From NCBI GenBank assembly GCA_036346255.1, contig CM070625.1, forward strand, positions 18,561,488 through 18,625,487: a stretch of DNA of 64,000 nt. Reading direction: 5' to 3'. The position numbers and the translations under genes were made by a program. The notes under the pieces are model-generated. The model saw only the letters and a list, made by a program, of their open reading frames with translations, made no database searches and was not told the origin of the DNA. Each line of letters opens with the position of its first letter. Position 1 is the first letter of the stretch. Source of the stretch: Ampelocalamus luodianensis. Lineage: Eukaryota > Streptophyta > Magnoliopsida > Poales > Poaceae. This document shows, one piece after another, positions 33,786 to 43,385 of the stretch.

Positions 33786-34135
33786 CACTACTACAAAAAG
33801 GCTAATACTGGATGCCTCATCACGCATTTTGCCACAAAACCGTCAGATACATGCAATCGCTGCACGGTTTTGGTTTAGAGATCGCTTTGTGTAAATGGAT
33901 GCCCTAAAACCGCTCGTGAAGAGGAAATATCACGCATTTATTCGTGTTTAAAACCGTTTGTGAGGTATCACAGATGGTTCGTAAAAATAACCGTCTGTGA
34001 AGTAAACCATTATCACAGACGGTTTGTAACAAACAACCGTATGTGAAACTTCCAAGACGGTTCTTTTAACTAACCGTCTGTGATAATGGTATACTTCACA
34101 GACGGTTTTTTATCAGAACCGTCTGTGATAATTAA
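33786..34135 (+). repeat. CACTA-2 left terminal and subterminal repeats
   Basis: The left inverted terminus is followed by about ten copies, in both orientations, of a CACAGACGGTT-like motif, the best ones between 33970 and 34130. This array also lies directly upstream of the captured gene and could act as its promoter region. Confidence 0.8.
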
Positions 34136-34305
34136 ATATTTCGGCTCCCGCGCGTTATGCATGCGTCTCTTCGTCTCCAGCGCCGACGGGCGCCGATGCG
34201 TCTCTTCGTTTCACGCGCCGACGTTACGATGTGTCTCTTCGATATTTTATAAGAGTGATATTATTGCGTGCCATGGTGAGCACGTATGGTATTGAATAGT
34301 ACACC

Positions 34306-35257
34306 ATGGTGAGCACGCGAAGCATGACGGCGAGGACCAAGCGGGCGAAGAGGTTGGTGATCGCCGTCCTTGATCTTCCTGACGAGGTCGTCGTCCACAT
34401 CGCCGCCTCGTGGTCGCGAAGCTCTCTCACCCATGGTGACCTCTCGTAGCCTATGAGCCACGTGACGTATTCTCGCTTCTTTTGTTTTTGGTAGGTCCGT
34501 TATAGTCGGTTTGTGAAGATGATCAGAGCGCATAAAACCGGAAAAGTCGTATCATGATACGACGCAAAAAATAAAATCTCGTGATGATTTTGTTTTGTGT
34601 CCAATATCCAGTAATTAATTCTTGTATTAAGATTCTATCGTGTCTTGAATTTTAGTTGCAAGGCCATATACAAGGCGTCCAAGGCGCGCACCGTGGGGAT
34701 GCGCGTGGCGCTGGAGCAGGAGGAGGCGATGAAGTGGCAGGCGCTACCTCACCGTCGTCAACCACCTGGCTGGCGCCGGCAACCCGGAGGCCTGCTTCAT
34801 TGTCGATCTCGCGCTTGTCTTCGCACCCCAAGACATGCAGTGCAGCCTCGTGTTCCTTGAACGGGCGGCCGACGCTATCGCTGGCCACAAGGCCGCGGCC
34901 TACGTGCTCGGCCTCCTCCTCTACACGGCCAGTGAGACGCGCGACGTTGAAAAGCACTACATCAGGCAGGTCGAGGGCGAGTCGGCCGGCGGTGGGTGCG
35001 AGACGGCCAAGAGGACCAACCGGGAGTGCAGGCGGTGCCAAAGGCTCGCCGAAGACATGATCTGGGCGGCGGCTCGGGGGAGGATGGCTGGGCCGCTGGG
35101 CCAGGTGTGGGCGCTGTCGGAGGACGTCCACCGGTGCACGAGCACCGGCTGCGGCGTGTTAGGGTGGGACGACTACGCCGTCTTTTGCAGCGATGACTGC
35201 AGGATTAGGCATGAGTATGCCAATTTCTTTGCAGAGGTGTTGGACTACTTGCCATAA
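34306..35257 (+). pseudogene. Captured F-box/MYND-like gene in CACTA-2, frameshifted
   Basis: Exon 1 (34306-34445) encodes a basic start (TARTKRAKRL) and an F-box-like LDLPDEVVVHIAAS. A GT-AG intron (34446-34655, ending TTTTAG) is followed by exon 2: CKAIYKASKARTVGMRVALE, a frameshift at about 34741-34744 (CAGGCG|C|TACCTC), YLTVVNHLAGAGNPEACFIV, AAYVLGLLLYTASETRDVEK, YIRQVEGES, CRRCQRLAE, CTSTGCGVLGWDDYAVFCSD, DCRIRHEYANFF and the stop at 35255. The layout (F-box, Sel1-like helices, C-terminal Cys/His zinc ligands) matches a large grass family of presumed SCF ubiquitin-ligase adaptors. The frameshift would truncate it; a downstream Met at 34835 opens 140 clean codons. The intron shows capture at DNA level rather than by retroposition. 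Confidence 0.8.
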
Positions 35258-35384
35258 AATTAGCGATTTTAGCATAGTTTTAGATCATATTTTCTCACCG
35301 TTAGATCAACATTCTATGGCCTAGATTGTCTCTTTCTAAAATAGACAAATGTATTAATAGAAAAATACAAAAAACAATTCACAG

Positions 35385-35560
35385 ACGTATCACAGACGAT
35401 TCTATTATGGGACCGTCTGTGATACGTATCACAAACGGTTTTATTGTGGACTCGTCTGTGATATGAGACCATATCACAGACGGTTCTATTATGGACCCGT
35501 CTGTGATCCTTACCACTGATGGTTCCATAATAGAACCGTCTGTGATATAGAACAATCTGT
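35385..35560 (+). repeat. Internal block of subterminal-type repeats in CACTA-2
   Basis: Six or seven copies of ATCACAGACG-TT-TATTATGG with its inverse (ACCGTCTGTGAT) occur immediately after the captured gene. Their unit (about 33 bp, with TTCTATTATGGACCCG) differs from the units at the two ends. The same block, inverted, is at 19510-19690 in CACTA-1. Confidence 0.8.
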
Positions 35561-35679
35561 GATATACCTTTATTAATAGGAGCCCACGCGCTAAGGTTTG
35601 CACCCTAACTCGTCACTCCCCAGCACGCGCTAGGGTTCAGGACTTTGGCCGGGCTCCTGCATCGCGACTCCCCCACCGT

Positions 35680-35880
35680 CGATTCGAGCTCACCCCACCA
35701 TCTCCCACGCCGAATCGAGCTCGCCCCGCCATCTCCCCCACCGAATCGAGCTCACCCCACCATCTACGCCGCCGAATCGAGCTTGCCGCCATCTCCCTCG
35801 CCGAATCGATCTCTTCCCGCCATCTCCCAAGCCGAATCGAGCTCGCCTCGCCATCTACGCCACCGAATCGAGGTACACCG
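35680..35880 (+). repeat. GC-rich minisatellite (CACTA-2)
   Basis: There are six or seven units of about 30-36 bp built on GCCGAATCGAGCTCGCC followed by CGCCATCTCCC. It is inverse to 19240-19410 in CACTA-1. The apparent Pro/Ser-rich ORF 35645-36025 is only repeat translation. Confidence 0.82.
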
Positions 35881-36114
35881 CTCCCCTCTGCTCCCTGGGC
35901 TACCTCACCTCGCCGATCCGCCTCTCCCGGATGTGGGTTGTCTTTGGTGGTGGCTGGTGTTTGCCGCCGTTGCCGCGTCGTGTCTGCACTGGATCATGAT
36001 TTCTTTGATTACCATGGACGTCTAAGAAATCTACCAAGCAGTATGAAGAGGATGAGACAGCAGCCACGAACATCCTGCCTGCACGAACTGCTTCATCAGC
36101 ATGAATTGATGTCA

Positions 36115-36957
36115 CAAATGCAATTGGATGTGATATTGTGTATAGATTAATTGTGCCTTGAGCTGTTAGATTACTTGTTGTTATGTATTGTGTATAGATT
36201 GTGCCCTTGGATGATAATTCTATGATGAATTGATGTCACAAATACAATTGGATGTGATATTGTGTATAGATTCATTATGCCTTGAGTTGTTAGATTACCT
36301 GCTATTATGTATTGTGTACAAATTGTGCCCTTAGATGATACTTCTATGATGAATTGATGTCACAAATGCAATTGGATGTGATATTGTGTATAGATTAATT
36401 GTGCTTTGAGCTATTAGATTATCTGATGTTATGTATTGTGTATAGATTGTACCCTTAGATGATACTTCTATGATGAATTGATGTCACAAATGCAATTGGA
36501 TGTGATATTGTGTATAGATTAGTTGTGCCTTGAGCTGTTAGATTACCTGCTGTTATGTATTGTGTATAGATTGTGCCTTTGGATGATACTTCTATGATGA
36601 ATTGATGTCACAAATGCAATTGGATGTGATATTGTGTATAGATTAGTTGTGCCTTGAGCTGTTAGATTACTTGCTGTTATGTATTGTGTATAGATTGTGC
36701 CCTTGGATGATACTTCTATGATGAATTGATGTCACAAATGTAATTGGATGTGATATTGTGTATAGATTAATTGTGCCTTGAGCTGTTAGATTACCTGCTG
36801 TTATGTATTGTGTATAGATTATGCCCTTGGATGATACTTCTATGATGAATTGATGTCACAAATGCAATTGGATGTGATATTGTGTATAGATTAATTATGC
36901 CTTGAGCTGTTAGATTACCTGTTGTTATGTATTATGTATAGATTATGCCATTGGATC
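36115..36957 (+). repeat. 124-bp tandem repeat, about 6.8 copies (CACTA-2)
   Basis: Units containing CAATTGGATGTGATATTGTG begin at about 36121, 36245, 36369, 36493, 36618, 36741 and 36865. Each also carries TGTGCCTTGAGCTGTTAGAT and TACTTCTATGATGAATTGAT. Divergence between units is a few percent. It is the inverse of the shorter array in CACTA-1. Confidence 0.93.
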
Positions 36958-37011
36958 CTAATCTCTTCTCTATAAAGTCTCTAAGATTAGAATTATATGC
37001 CGTTAAAACTG

Positions 37012-37013
<2 letters not shown>

Positions 37014-37088
<75 letters not shown>
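37014..37088. repeat. (TA)n microsatellite left of CACTA-2 hairpin
   Basis: This is a TA run of about 75 bp, pure except at its ends, directly before the hairpin arm. Confidence 0.95.
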
Positions 37089-37090
<2 letters not shown>

Positions 37091-37096
37091 GTATAT

Positions 37097-37503
37097 ATTG
37101 TTCGTAGTCCTCGACCACTTTGGGGTCGTCCATGCAGCATGAGGAGGATGAGACAGCAGCCACGGACAATTTCATCGAGCCCTTGCAAGTTCAAGAAGCA
37201 TGGCTACCGAGAGAGTGTCAGGACATCCGATTACCCGGATGTCGTCGACAGGTAATTGGACGCCGCTGTGTTTAGAAAGTGACGTGGACGCACAACTACT
37301 CCGACTAGTATCAGCCATGTTACTTTCTGAACACAGTGACGTCCAATTACCCGTCGACGACATCTAGGTAATTGGATATCCTTACGCTCTCTTAGCAGCC
37401 ATGCTTCTTGAACTTGCAGGGGCTCGATGAAGTTGTCCGTGGCTGCTGTCTCATCCTCCTCATGCTGCGTGGACGACCCCTCGAAAGTGGCTGAGGGACT
37501 ACG

Positions 37504-37509
<6 letters not shown>
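37097..37509. repeat. Long inverted repeat (hairpin, about 413 bp) in CACTA-2
   Basis: The left arm begins ATTGTTCGTAGTCCTCG and the right arm ends GAGGGACTACGAACAAT. Arms of roughly 190 bp pair across a spacer of about 26 bp near CGACTAGTATCAG (about 37290-37305). Examples of paired segments are TTCAAGAAGCATGGCT / GCCATGCTTCTTGAA and GTGTTTAGAAAGTGACG / TTACTTTCTGAACAC. The same hairpin occurs inverted in CACTA-1. Confidence 0.87.

Positions 37510-37558
<49 letters not shown>
37508..37558. repeat. (TA)n microsatellite right of CACTA-2 hairpin
   Basis: This is a TA run of about 50 bp adjoining the right hairpin arm. Confidence 0.95.
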
Positions 37559-37560
<2 letters not shown>

Positions 37561-37599
37561 GATGTCGTTTTAAAGGCATAAGCACCAACGCTTGGAGAC

Positions 37600-37933
37600 T
37601 TTATAGAGAAAATCATCACGACGGTTTCAATACAAACCGCCTATAGAGAAAAGTCATCACGCATGGTTTCAACAAAACCGCTCGTGATAGTTCCCTATCA
37701 CAGACGGTTTTAACTACAAATCATTTGTGATAGTTACCTATCACAGACGGTTCTGAGTTAATAATCGTCTGTGACAGTATGCATCACAGACAGTTTGAAA
37801 AACCGTCTGTGATGACTCATATCATCACTGATCTATAGACTCAAACGGCTTACGAAATCGTCTGTGATGATGTTTTTGAACCGTCTGTGATGATATTTTT
37901 GAACCGTTTGTGAAGACATTTTCTGTAGTAGTG
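37600..37933 (+). repeat. CACTA-2 right terminal and subterminal repeats
   Basis: About ten ACAGACGGTT/AACCGTCTGT motifs precede the right terminus TTTTCTGTAGTAGTG. The sequence is the inverse of the left end of CACTA-1 (17619-17990) with scattered changes. Confidence 0.85.
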
Positions 37934-37936
37934 CCA

Positions 37937-38590
37937 TGAGTACCACCGTAGGGCATAAGTGAGTATTTATTCGAAAGAGAAATAAAAATAAGTAAAGCTC
38001 GTTGCACAAGGTTTCACTCAACGTCCAGGAGTTGATTATGAAGAAACCTATTCATCGGTCATGAGCGGAATTACCTTTAGATATTTAATCTCAATAGCAG
38101 TAAACTTGAATTTAGAAATAAAATTAATAGATGTGGTAAGTGCATAACTTTATGTAAATTTGTATTTGGACATTTATATGAAGGTACCTGAATGTATTCC
38201 TGTCTCGAACTAAGACAGAGCAAATAGAAATCTGTACAGTGTGAAACCCAGAAAGTCATTGTATGGACTTAAATAATCAGACAAGATGTGGTATAATTGT
38301 TTGAAGCGACTTTCTATATAAGAAAGGTTACACGGACAATGAGGATTGCATCTGTGTATTTATACGATGATCACAAGATGAATTTTGTATAATCTCAGTA
38401 TATGAAGATGATCTAAACATCATTGAAACCCTGAAAGGTATTAAGAAAGCAAGCACTTACCTAGAGTCGGAGTTTGAAAGGAAAAATTTGGGTAAAACTA
38501 AATATTGCCTAGACTTACAGCTTGAGCATGCTCCTGAAGGGATATTAATGCACCAGTCATCCTACACTCAAAGGTGTTAGAAAGATTCGG
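37937..38590 (+). pseudogene. Element D reverse transcriptase (after CACTA-2), broken
   Basis: Readable pieces are VFIRKRNKNK just after the insertion, GVDYEETYS-like text at 38028, ITFRYLISIAV (about 38070), KPRKSLYGLK (about 38248) and the catalytic box as YEDDLNIIE (about 38400), where the usual YVDD has become YEDD. Then come KKASTYLESEFERKNLGKTK (about 38446) and LQLEHAPEGILMHQSSY. Several stops. Confidence 0.8.
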
Positions 38591-38689
38591 CTTTGGAAAG
38601 GCATACCCTTCGAAAGTGTCGATGCTCGAGAGATCCCTGTAGCAAGACAAGGATATGTACAAACCTAGAGAAGAGGAGGAGGAAGTCCT

Positions 38690-39310
38690 GGGACCGGGAT
38701 TCCCATACTTAAGTGCAATAGAAGCACTCATGTACTTAGCAAACTGTACTAGATCAGACATTGCATTTGCCGTGAACCTATTAACAAGGTATAGTGCAGA
38801 ACCTATCAAAAGACATTGGTAGGAAATAAAGGACATCTTTCAAGACCTCCAAGGAAGCAAAGAACTTAGTCTGTTCTACAAAAAGAACCAAGACCGGTCT
38901 ATGAATGGCTATGCAGATGCTGGGTACTTGTCGGACCCATATACAGCCAAGTCGCAAATATGCTATGTATTCCAATGTGGTGGAACAACAATTTCATAGA
39001 AATCGTCTAAGCAAAGTCTTGTATCGACTTCAACGAACCACTCGAAAATAATAGCACTGTACGAGGCCTCACGAGAATGTGCTTGGCTTCGGCGGATGAT
39101 TCACTACATCCAGTTGTCGTGTGGATTGAATACAGCGTAAACCCCCGCTATTATCTATGAAGATAATACAGCTTGTGTTGCACAAGTACAGATGAGTTAT
39201 GTGAAGAGTCATCCCACAAAGCATATCAACACTAAGTTCTTCTATGCTCATGAATAGCAAAAGATGGATGAAATCAAAGTACTTCACAGTATGTCATGTG
39301 AAAACTAAGT
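38690..39310 (+). pseudogene. Element D RNase H, broken
   Basis: The frame gives YLSAIEALMYLANCTRSDIA (about 38707), FAVNLLTRYSAEPIKRHW, NGYADAGYLSDPYTAKSQ (about 38905), SKQSLVSTSTNHSKIIALYE (about 39006) and IYEDNTACVAQVQMSYVKSH (about 39153). These are the copia RNase H blocks; the Asp of YADAGY, the Glu near ALYEA and the Asp of EDN are present. Stops at 38820 and 39000 interrupt it. Confidence 0.82.
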
Positions 39311-39655
39311 CACTTTCTGCATCTAGCTTTAAAAGATGCATACGCGGAATTGGAATGATGAGATTTAGAGAAGTGTAGAATTCAGGAGAAGAATCTTCAC
39401 AAACTCATTATTGAAACTTGATCACGAAGATTGAGTACCCAAAGAATAAATTCTGGAGATTAAATAAAATAGGGTGGATTGTACTTTTTCCCCTTAACGA
39501 GTTTTCCTGAAGTTTCTCGGTTAAGATTTTTAATGAGGTAATTCATGCAACGCAATAGAACATGTATCATATATTCCTTCTTCAATTTTTTTCTACTGAG
39601 TTTTTATGGAGTTTTGACGAGACATGAACATACGAGGATAAGTAACCAAGAGGAG

Positions 39656-39931
39656 TGTTGAGAAACCATAGGCTCGGGCCAGAACCGCCCATAGGTGGGC
39701 GCCCCATCCAAACTCTAGCAATGTTTCTAGACTATAAATAGGAGGTGATAGTCATTGTAAAAGGCTGATCATGAGAAAAGCAATAAAGAGAAGTAAGAAG
39801 CCCCCTATATCTCTGTGTTCAATCTACTATTCTGTATTTGTGTTCTTGCATTGTTTTAAGTGATTCTACGCTTATCTATAGGATGATCGTTCGAACTGAA
39901 TTCGTCAATAATAGTTCCTCGGTAACTTACA
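39656..39931 (+). mobile_element. 3' LTR of element D (about 276 bp)
   Basis: It starts TGTTGAGAAACCATAGG and probably ends GGTAACTTACA. A TATA box (CTATAAATAGGAGG, about 39732) sits 77 bp in. It follows the copia end region (GATAAGTAACCAAGAGGAG), which serves as the weak polypurine tract. The 3' boundary is chosen from the TG...CA rule only, since the 5' partner is missing. Confidence 0.7.
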
Positions 39932-42117
39932 ATTAATTGAGATGCGTTACACGTGGACATGGACGTGGACGTGGACGTGAACGTGATAGCAGCGTCCGAC
40001 GCTCCCGGCGTCTCTCCTATCATTACCCCTTTTTTTAGCTAGTACAGCGGCTCGGTTTCACCACTCCAGTGTATCAGTCACGTCAAGCAAGTTATACACT
40101 ACAAACGAATGAGTCAGCAGTGTCGTTCGAGAGATTCCTTGCACGAGTCATGCATGACATCAGCTAATCTAGCCCTTTTACCCATCCGGCCTACTCCACT
40201 CTTTGAGCCAGATCGGCTGGCAGTCTGTACGCGTACGTCCAAATTAGGATTAATCATCCCTTGGCTCTTTCCCTCTGAACAAAAAAGAGAATTAGTATCA
40301 GCTTTTATTCAGTGATTTATGTACTTTTGGTCATACAATTACATGGAATTTCACTTGCATTTAGTACCATGGGAATGAATGCTGATCACCGAGGCCCTGA
40401 GAAGCTCCCTTTGCTATTGACAATGAATTGCAGTATTTGTATTGAGTACCAGATACATATGCAGAAATACTTCCACCAACCTATAAAGCTCACGCCCAAG
40501 ATGGACGTCAGCAGCTTGATTAGATGAGGAGAGTGACTCGGCACCACTTGACCAAGCTGAGCCAACCGTTGCTCAATGCTATCTGATAAGTGAAGGAGAT
40601 GGGACCAGTGAGTGCAAAAGCAGAAACCTCATCAAAATTTTGCAAAAGCAGAGCTTGCTATGACCTATGTTATCCCAGTTCGAGCTGATCGAGCTCCCCC
40701 CATGGAGTGCATTGTGTTGAAGTACATGTAAATTGTTCGTCTTTCTTCGTTAGCTTAAATTTTTGGATAAACTAGTTAGTACATGCAACTCAATATAGTA
40801 TTAGAATCAAGAGATCTTGAATTTAAGACTCGGCTGACGCAATTAAAAAAATCGTAGTCTACTTTTATTACACGTATTAGGGCTGAGAGCAAGGATCCAA
40901 AAAACGTTTCCGGTGGTAATCCCGGTCGTCAGCCAGAAAAAAAACCGGTCGGTAACCGGATTTTCCGAAAAAAAAACCCGATTGAATTTCGCTTGAATTT
41001 ACTTAAAAACCAGCCAAAATTCAAAATTTAAAATTTGAACTCGTAAAACCCAAAAAAACCAGCTGGTTTTTCCATTTTCGGTTACCACCGGTAAATCTGG
41101 TAAACGCCGACGGTTACCGGCCGATTTTTTAAGAGTCTACACGTGAGGAAGACTTTCCTCCCCAGCTTAAGCTTTTGGCACAACTAGCTTCTGCTTTGTA
41201 TGTTGTCATCTGCAGAGAGAATCACAGCGTGGACAAGGACTGAAGGGGAAAATAAAGGGAAGAAATGTAGAAGAGAACTGAAGAGAGGTTCATTTTGTTG
41301 ACGATCACGTCAACACATCTGGACGCCCTAGAAATTCACGGTAAAATCAACGCGTTAACCAATCAGCAACAGCTGTTTCTGTTGTTAAGGCAGAGTTCAA
41401 ATTGGGCAATAATTAAGCATTGTATCAGATGCTTATCGAAGTGTATACTCTAGCATCTTCTTCAGAAGCTAGCGCCAACAACCATAAACACCTGGCAGCA
41501 ACTAGTGGGCGAGACATTTGGCCCTCCCGTACGTCTTAGTCAGGTCTTGCCCCGCACACGCAAGGTGTCAACGGGGACCTCAATCGATCTCCATGATAAT
41601 GCCATAGGATAAGCAGCCAATGGATGATTCTAGAATGGACCCTCAGCTGATCAAACTAAACCACACTGAAACAGTGAAACGCAAAAGAAAGGGCAATGCT
41701 ATCTAATGATGATGACACTGAATTGAGAACTTCATCGATTAGTTTGGTAGACTTTTGCAGAATTTGCTTCTGAATACCGATCAAATATGAAAGAAGAAGA
41801 GATCAAGCTAAAGTACGTCGTTAGTCGTTACACGATACATCTCACTTTGCTAAGATTTTAACAAGCTGCCCATTCAAGCAGAAGTAAATTTGTTCATTCA
41901 TGGACCAGGACTTCGTGAGGAAGTTGTCTCGTGGCACAGCAGCAAGTCAGTTTTCCAGTTTAAGCAGCACCGTTCATTCATGTGCTATGGTCTGTAAACT
42001 ACTACTTCCATGACACGCCCGTTTTGTTATTCTATTCGGCGGGGTTGGGACGCTGCTGGTTATTGCCAGTGATGGATGGTGAAATGGACCTACCAACGAG
42101 AGCCTAGGATTGATTAA
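39932..42117. other. Intergenic stretch; short GGACGT repeat and a foldback
   Basis: No gene is supported. A short hexanucleotide repeat (GGACGT, about 39954-39984) follows the copia LTR. A foldback-like segment lies at 40915-41125. The remainder is unremarkable, with short ORFs only. Confidence 0.5.
40915..41125. repeat. Imperfect foldback rich in CCGGTAACCGG
   Basis: GGTAACCGG-type words on the left (TCGGTAACCGGATTTTCCG, about 40949) have inverse partners on the right (TTTTCGGTTACCACCGG, about 41073). The centre is TTCAAAATTTAAAATTTGAA, a near-perfect palindrome. It may be a degraded small foldback transposon; no terminal duplication could be defined. Confidence 0.5.
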
Positions 42118-42496
42118 TGTTAGAAATCGACATGCAAATAACAAAGTAGATTAAGAACAGAAGACACCGATTTTTACATAAAAAATCTTTTCGAGAAAAA
42201 AAACCCATGGACGCATCACGACGGTCTTCACTATTTAGAAAAAGTGTTTACAAAACGCAGAGATTTTAATGAGTCGTCAACTCTTTCCGTGCGGCTTACA
42301 AGGGGTATATATAGTGATATAAAACTGTCTCGAGTCGAAAACGGAAACAAATCTGAAAAAAAGAAAAATCCATACCGCGGGGCTCCACCCTGCACCCCGG
42401 GCTACGTTGTAGACTTCCGTATGGGCCAGGTCTGTCGACGCGACACTCCGCATCTCTAAACTTTGACCTTTTTAGAATTCGGATCACGTATCAACA
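42118..42496 (-). mobile_element. Solo LTR (379 bp), minus strand, upstream of aminotransferase gene
   Basis: On the minus strand it starts TGTTGATACGTG (42496) and ends CGATTTCTAACA (42118). The flanks attaa (42113-42117) and attca (42497-42501) agree at 4 of 5 bases as a target duplication. A TATATATA box (about 42306) and the run TTTTTATGTAAAAATC before the end fit copia-type LTRs. No internal region is present. Confidence 0.72.
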
Positions 42497-43285
42497 ATTC
42501 ATGAGCTGGCGTTGTTCTTCGTGATTAACTCGCCTTCAAGCTCAGCAGACAACACATGCTGTGCATTCTATTTCGTTACTGGAGAAAAAAAGATTATTCT
42601 TAGCACAAAAATACACAACTAATTTTAATCGGACAGTGACTCTAGGTTATACATGCTAGCTACCTTGTTTATCGAAGCATTGCCTTAGGGTCACGAAACA
42701 AAGCCAAAGAATAACACTGCATGGCACATTAGTGTTGAGTTTAAGAATAGGATTATGGCCATTCTGCAATGGAGCAGGCTAACCCATGTTGCCATACCTA
42801 TCCATTTGAATGTGACGAGCAGGAGCAGATATCATGGTTAGCGCTATTCCGATTCGTTACACTTGTAGCTGTTGACACGGAGGAGAGTCCTGAGATTTCT
42901 TGATTTGAGGGATCACATGCACCTTCACACACCAACATTCAACTCCAAAAATGCTCTGGCTTCACTTCATATATCCCGCGAATATGGATATGGATAGAGA
43001 TGAGATTTAGTTAGATATTTATTTTCGTAACAATTACACCCTTTTATAAGCAATATTTTATTACCATCAATGTGCTAGAACTGTACCCCATTTCGTTTCC
43101 GACTGAGCGCGGGTGTTCTACACAAGAATAGAGTAGAGCTCAACCTCGCACCAAAGAGGGAAGACGAATTCCATTTACGGGCTGTTTAGATTATGACACC
43201 AATGAATCATATCAAAATTTTGATAACATTAAAACACAAATAATACCAAAACCGGGACAAACTCCAGGCTCCAGAGTCCAGCCCG
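42497..43285. other. Upstream region of aminotransferase gene
   Basis: No ORF of note. This AT-rich stretch between the solo LTR and the TATA box is the likely 5' regulatory region of the gene. No specific regulatory motif can be named with confidence. Confidence 0.45.
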
Positions 43286-43286
43286 T

Positions 43287-43297
43287 CTATTTATAGG
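43287..43297 (+). promoter_or_regulatory. TATA box of aminotransferase gene
   Basis: CTATTTATAGG lies 89 bp before the start codon at 43386, leaving room for a leader of about 60 bp. The base composition becomes GC-rich right after it, as usual for grass genes. Confidence 0.65.
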
Positions 43298-43385
43298 CGG
43301 AGCCGCGGCCTCCGGCAACATTAACCAGCTCTCACAGGCCCCGCTTCGGGAGGAGATCCCACCCGCATAGAGAGACAGAGACGAC

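Larger units (their letters stand above)
33786..37933 (+). mobile_element. CACTA-2: complete 4148-bp non-autonomous CACTA element with captured gene
   Basis: The left end CACTACTACAAAAAGG (33786) and right end CATTTTCTGTAGTAGTG (37933) are inverted termini. CCA is duplicated on both sides (33783-33785 and 37934-37936), and the copia frame of element D resumes beyond it. Inside are a left subterminal array (to about 34130), a captured F-box/MYND-like gene (34306-35257), an internal block of subterminal-type repeats (35385-35560), a minisatellite, about seven 124-bp tandem repeats, TA tracts around a 413-bp hairpin, and the right subterminal array. No transposase is encoded, so it depends on a partner element. 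Confidence 0.92.
30755..39931 (+). mobile_element. Element D: decayed Ty1/copia retrotransposon, split by CACTA-2
   Basis: In order are gag (30755-31380), protease and integrase (31640-33110), linker and reverse transcriptase start (33111-33782), CACTA-2 (33786-37933), the rest of reverse transcriptase (37937-38580), RNase H (38700-39300) and a short 3' LTR. The order protease-integrase-RT-RNase H is diagnostic of Ty1/copia. Frameshifts and stops occur throughout. A 5' LTR matching the 3' LTR is not found in the window, so its left end is uncertain. Confidence 0.83.

Noticed and set aside
36115..36957. CRISPR-like array of regular direct repeats
   Set aside because: The repeat is a head-to-tail 124-bp tandem without unique spacers, inside a plant CACTA element.
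17619..37933. One 20-kb CACTA element, since the two outer ends are perfect inverted termini
   Set aside because: The flanking triplets differ (ata on the left, cca on the right), whereas 33783-33785 and 37934-37936 both read cca and enclose a complete element. The left terminus belongs to a separate truncated copy.
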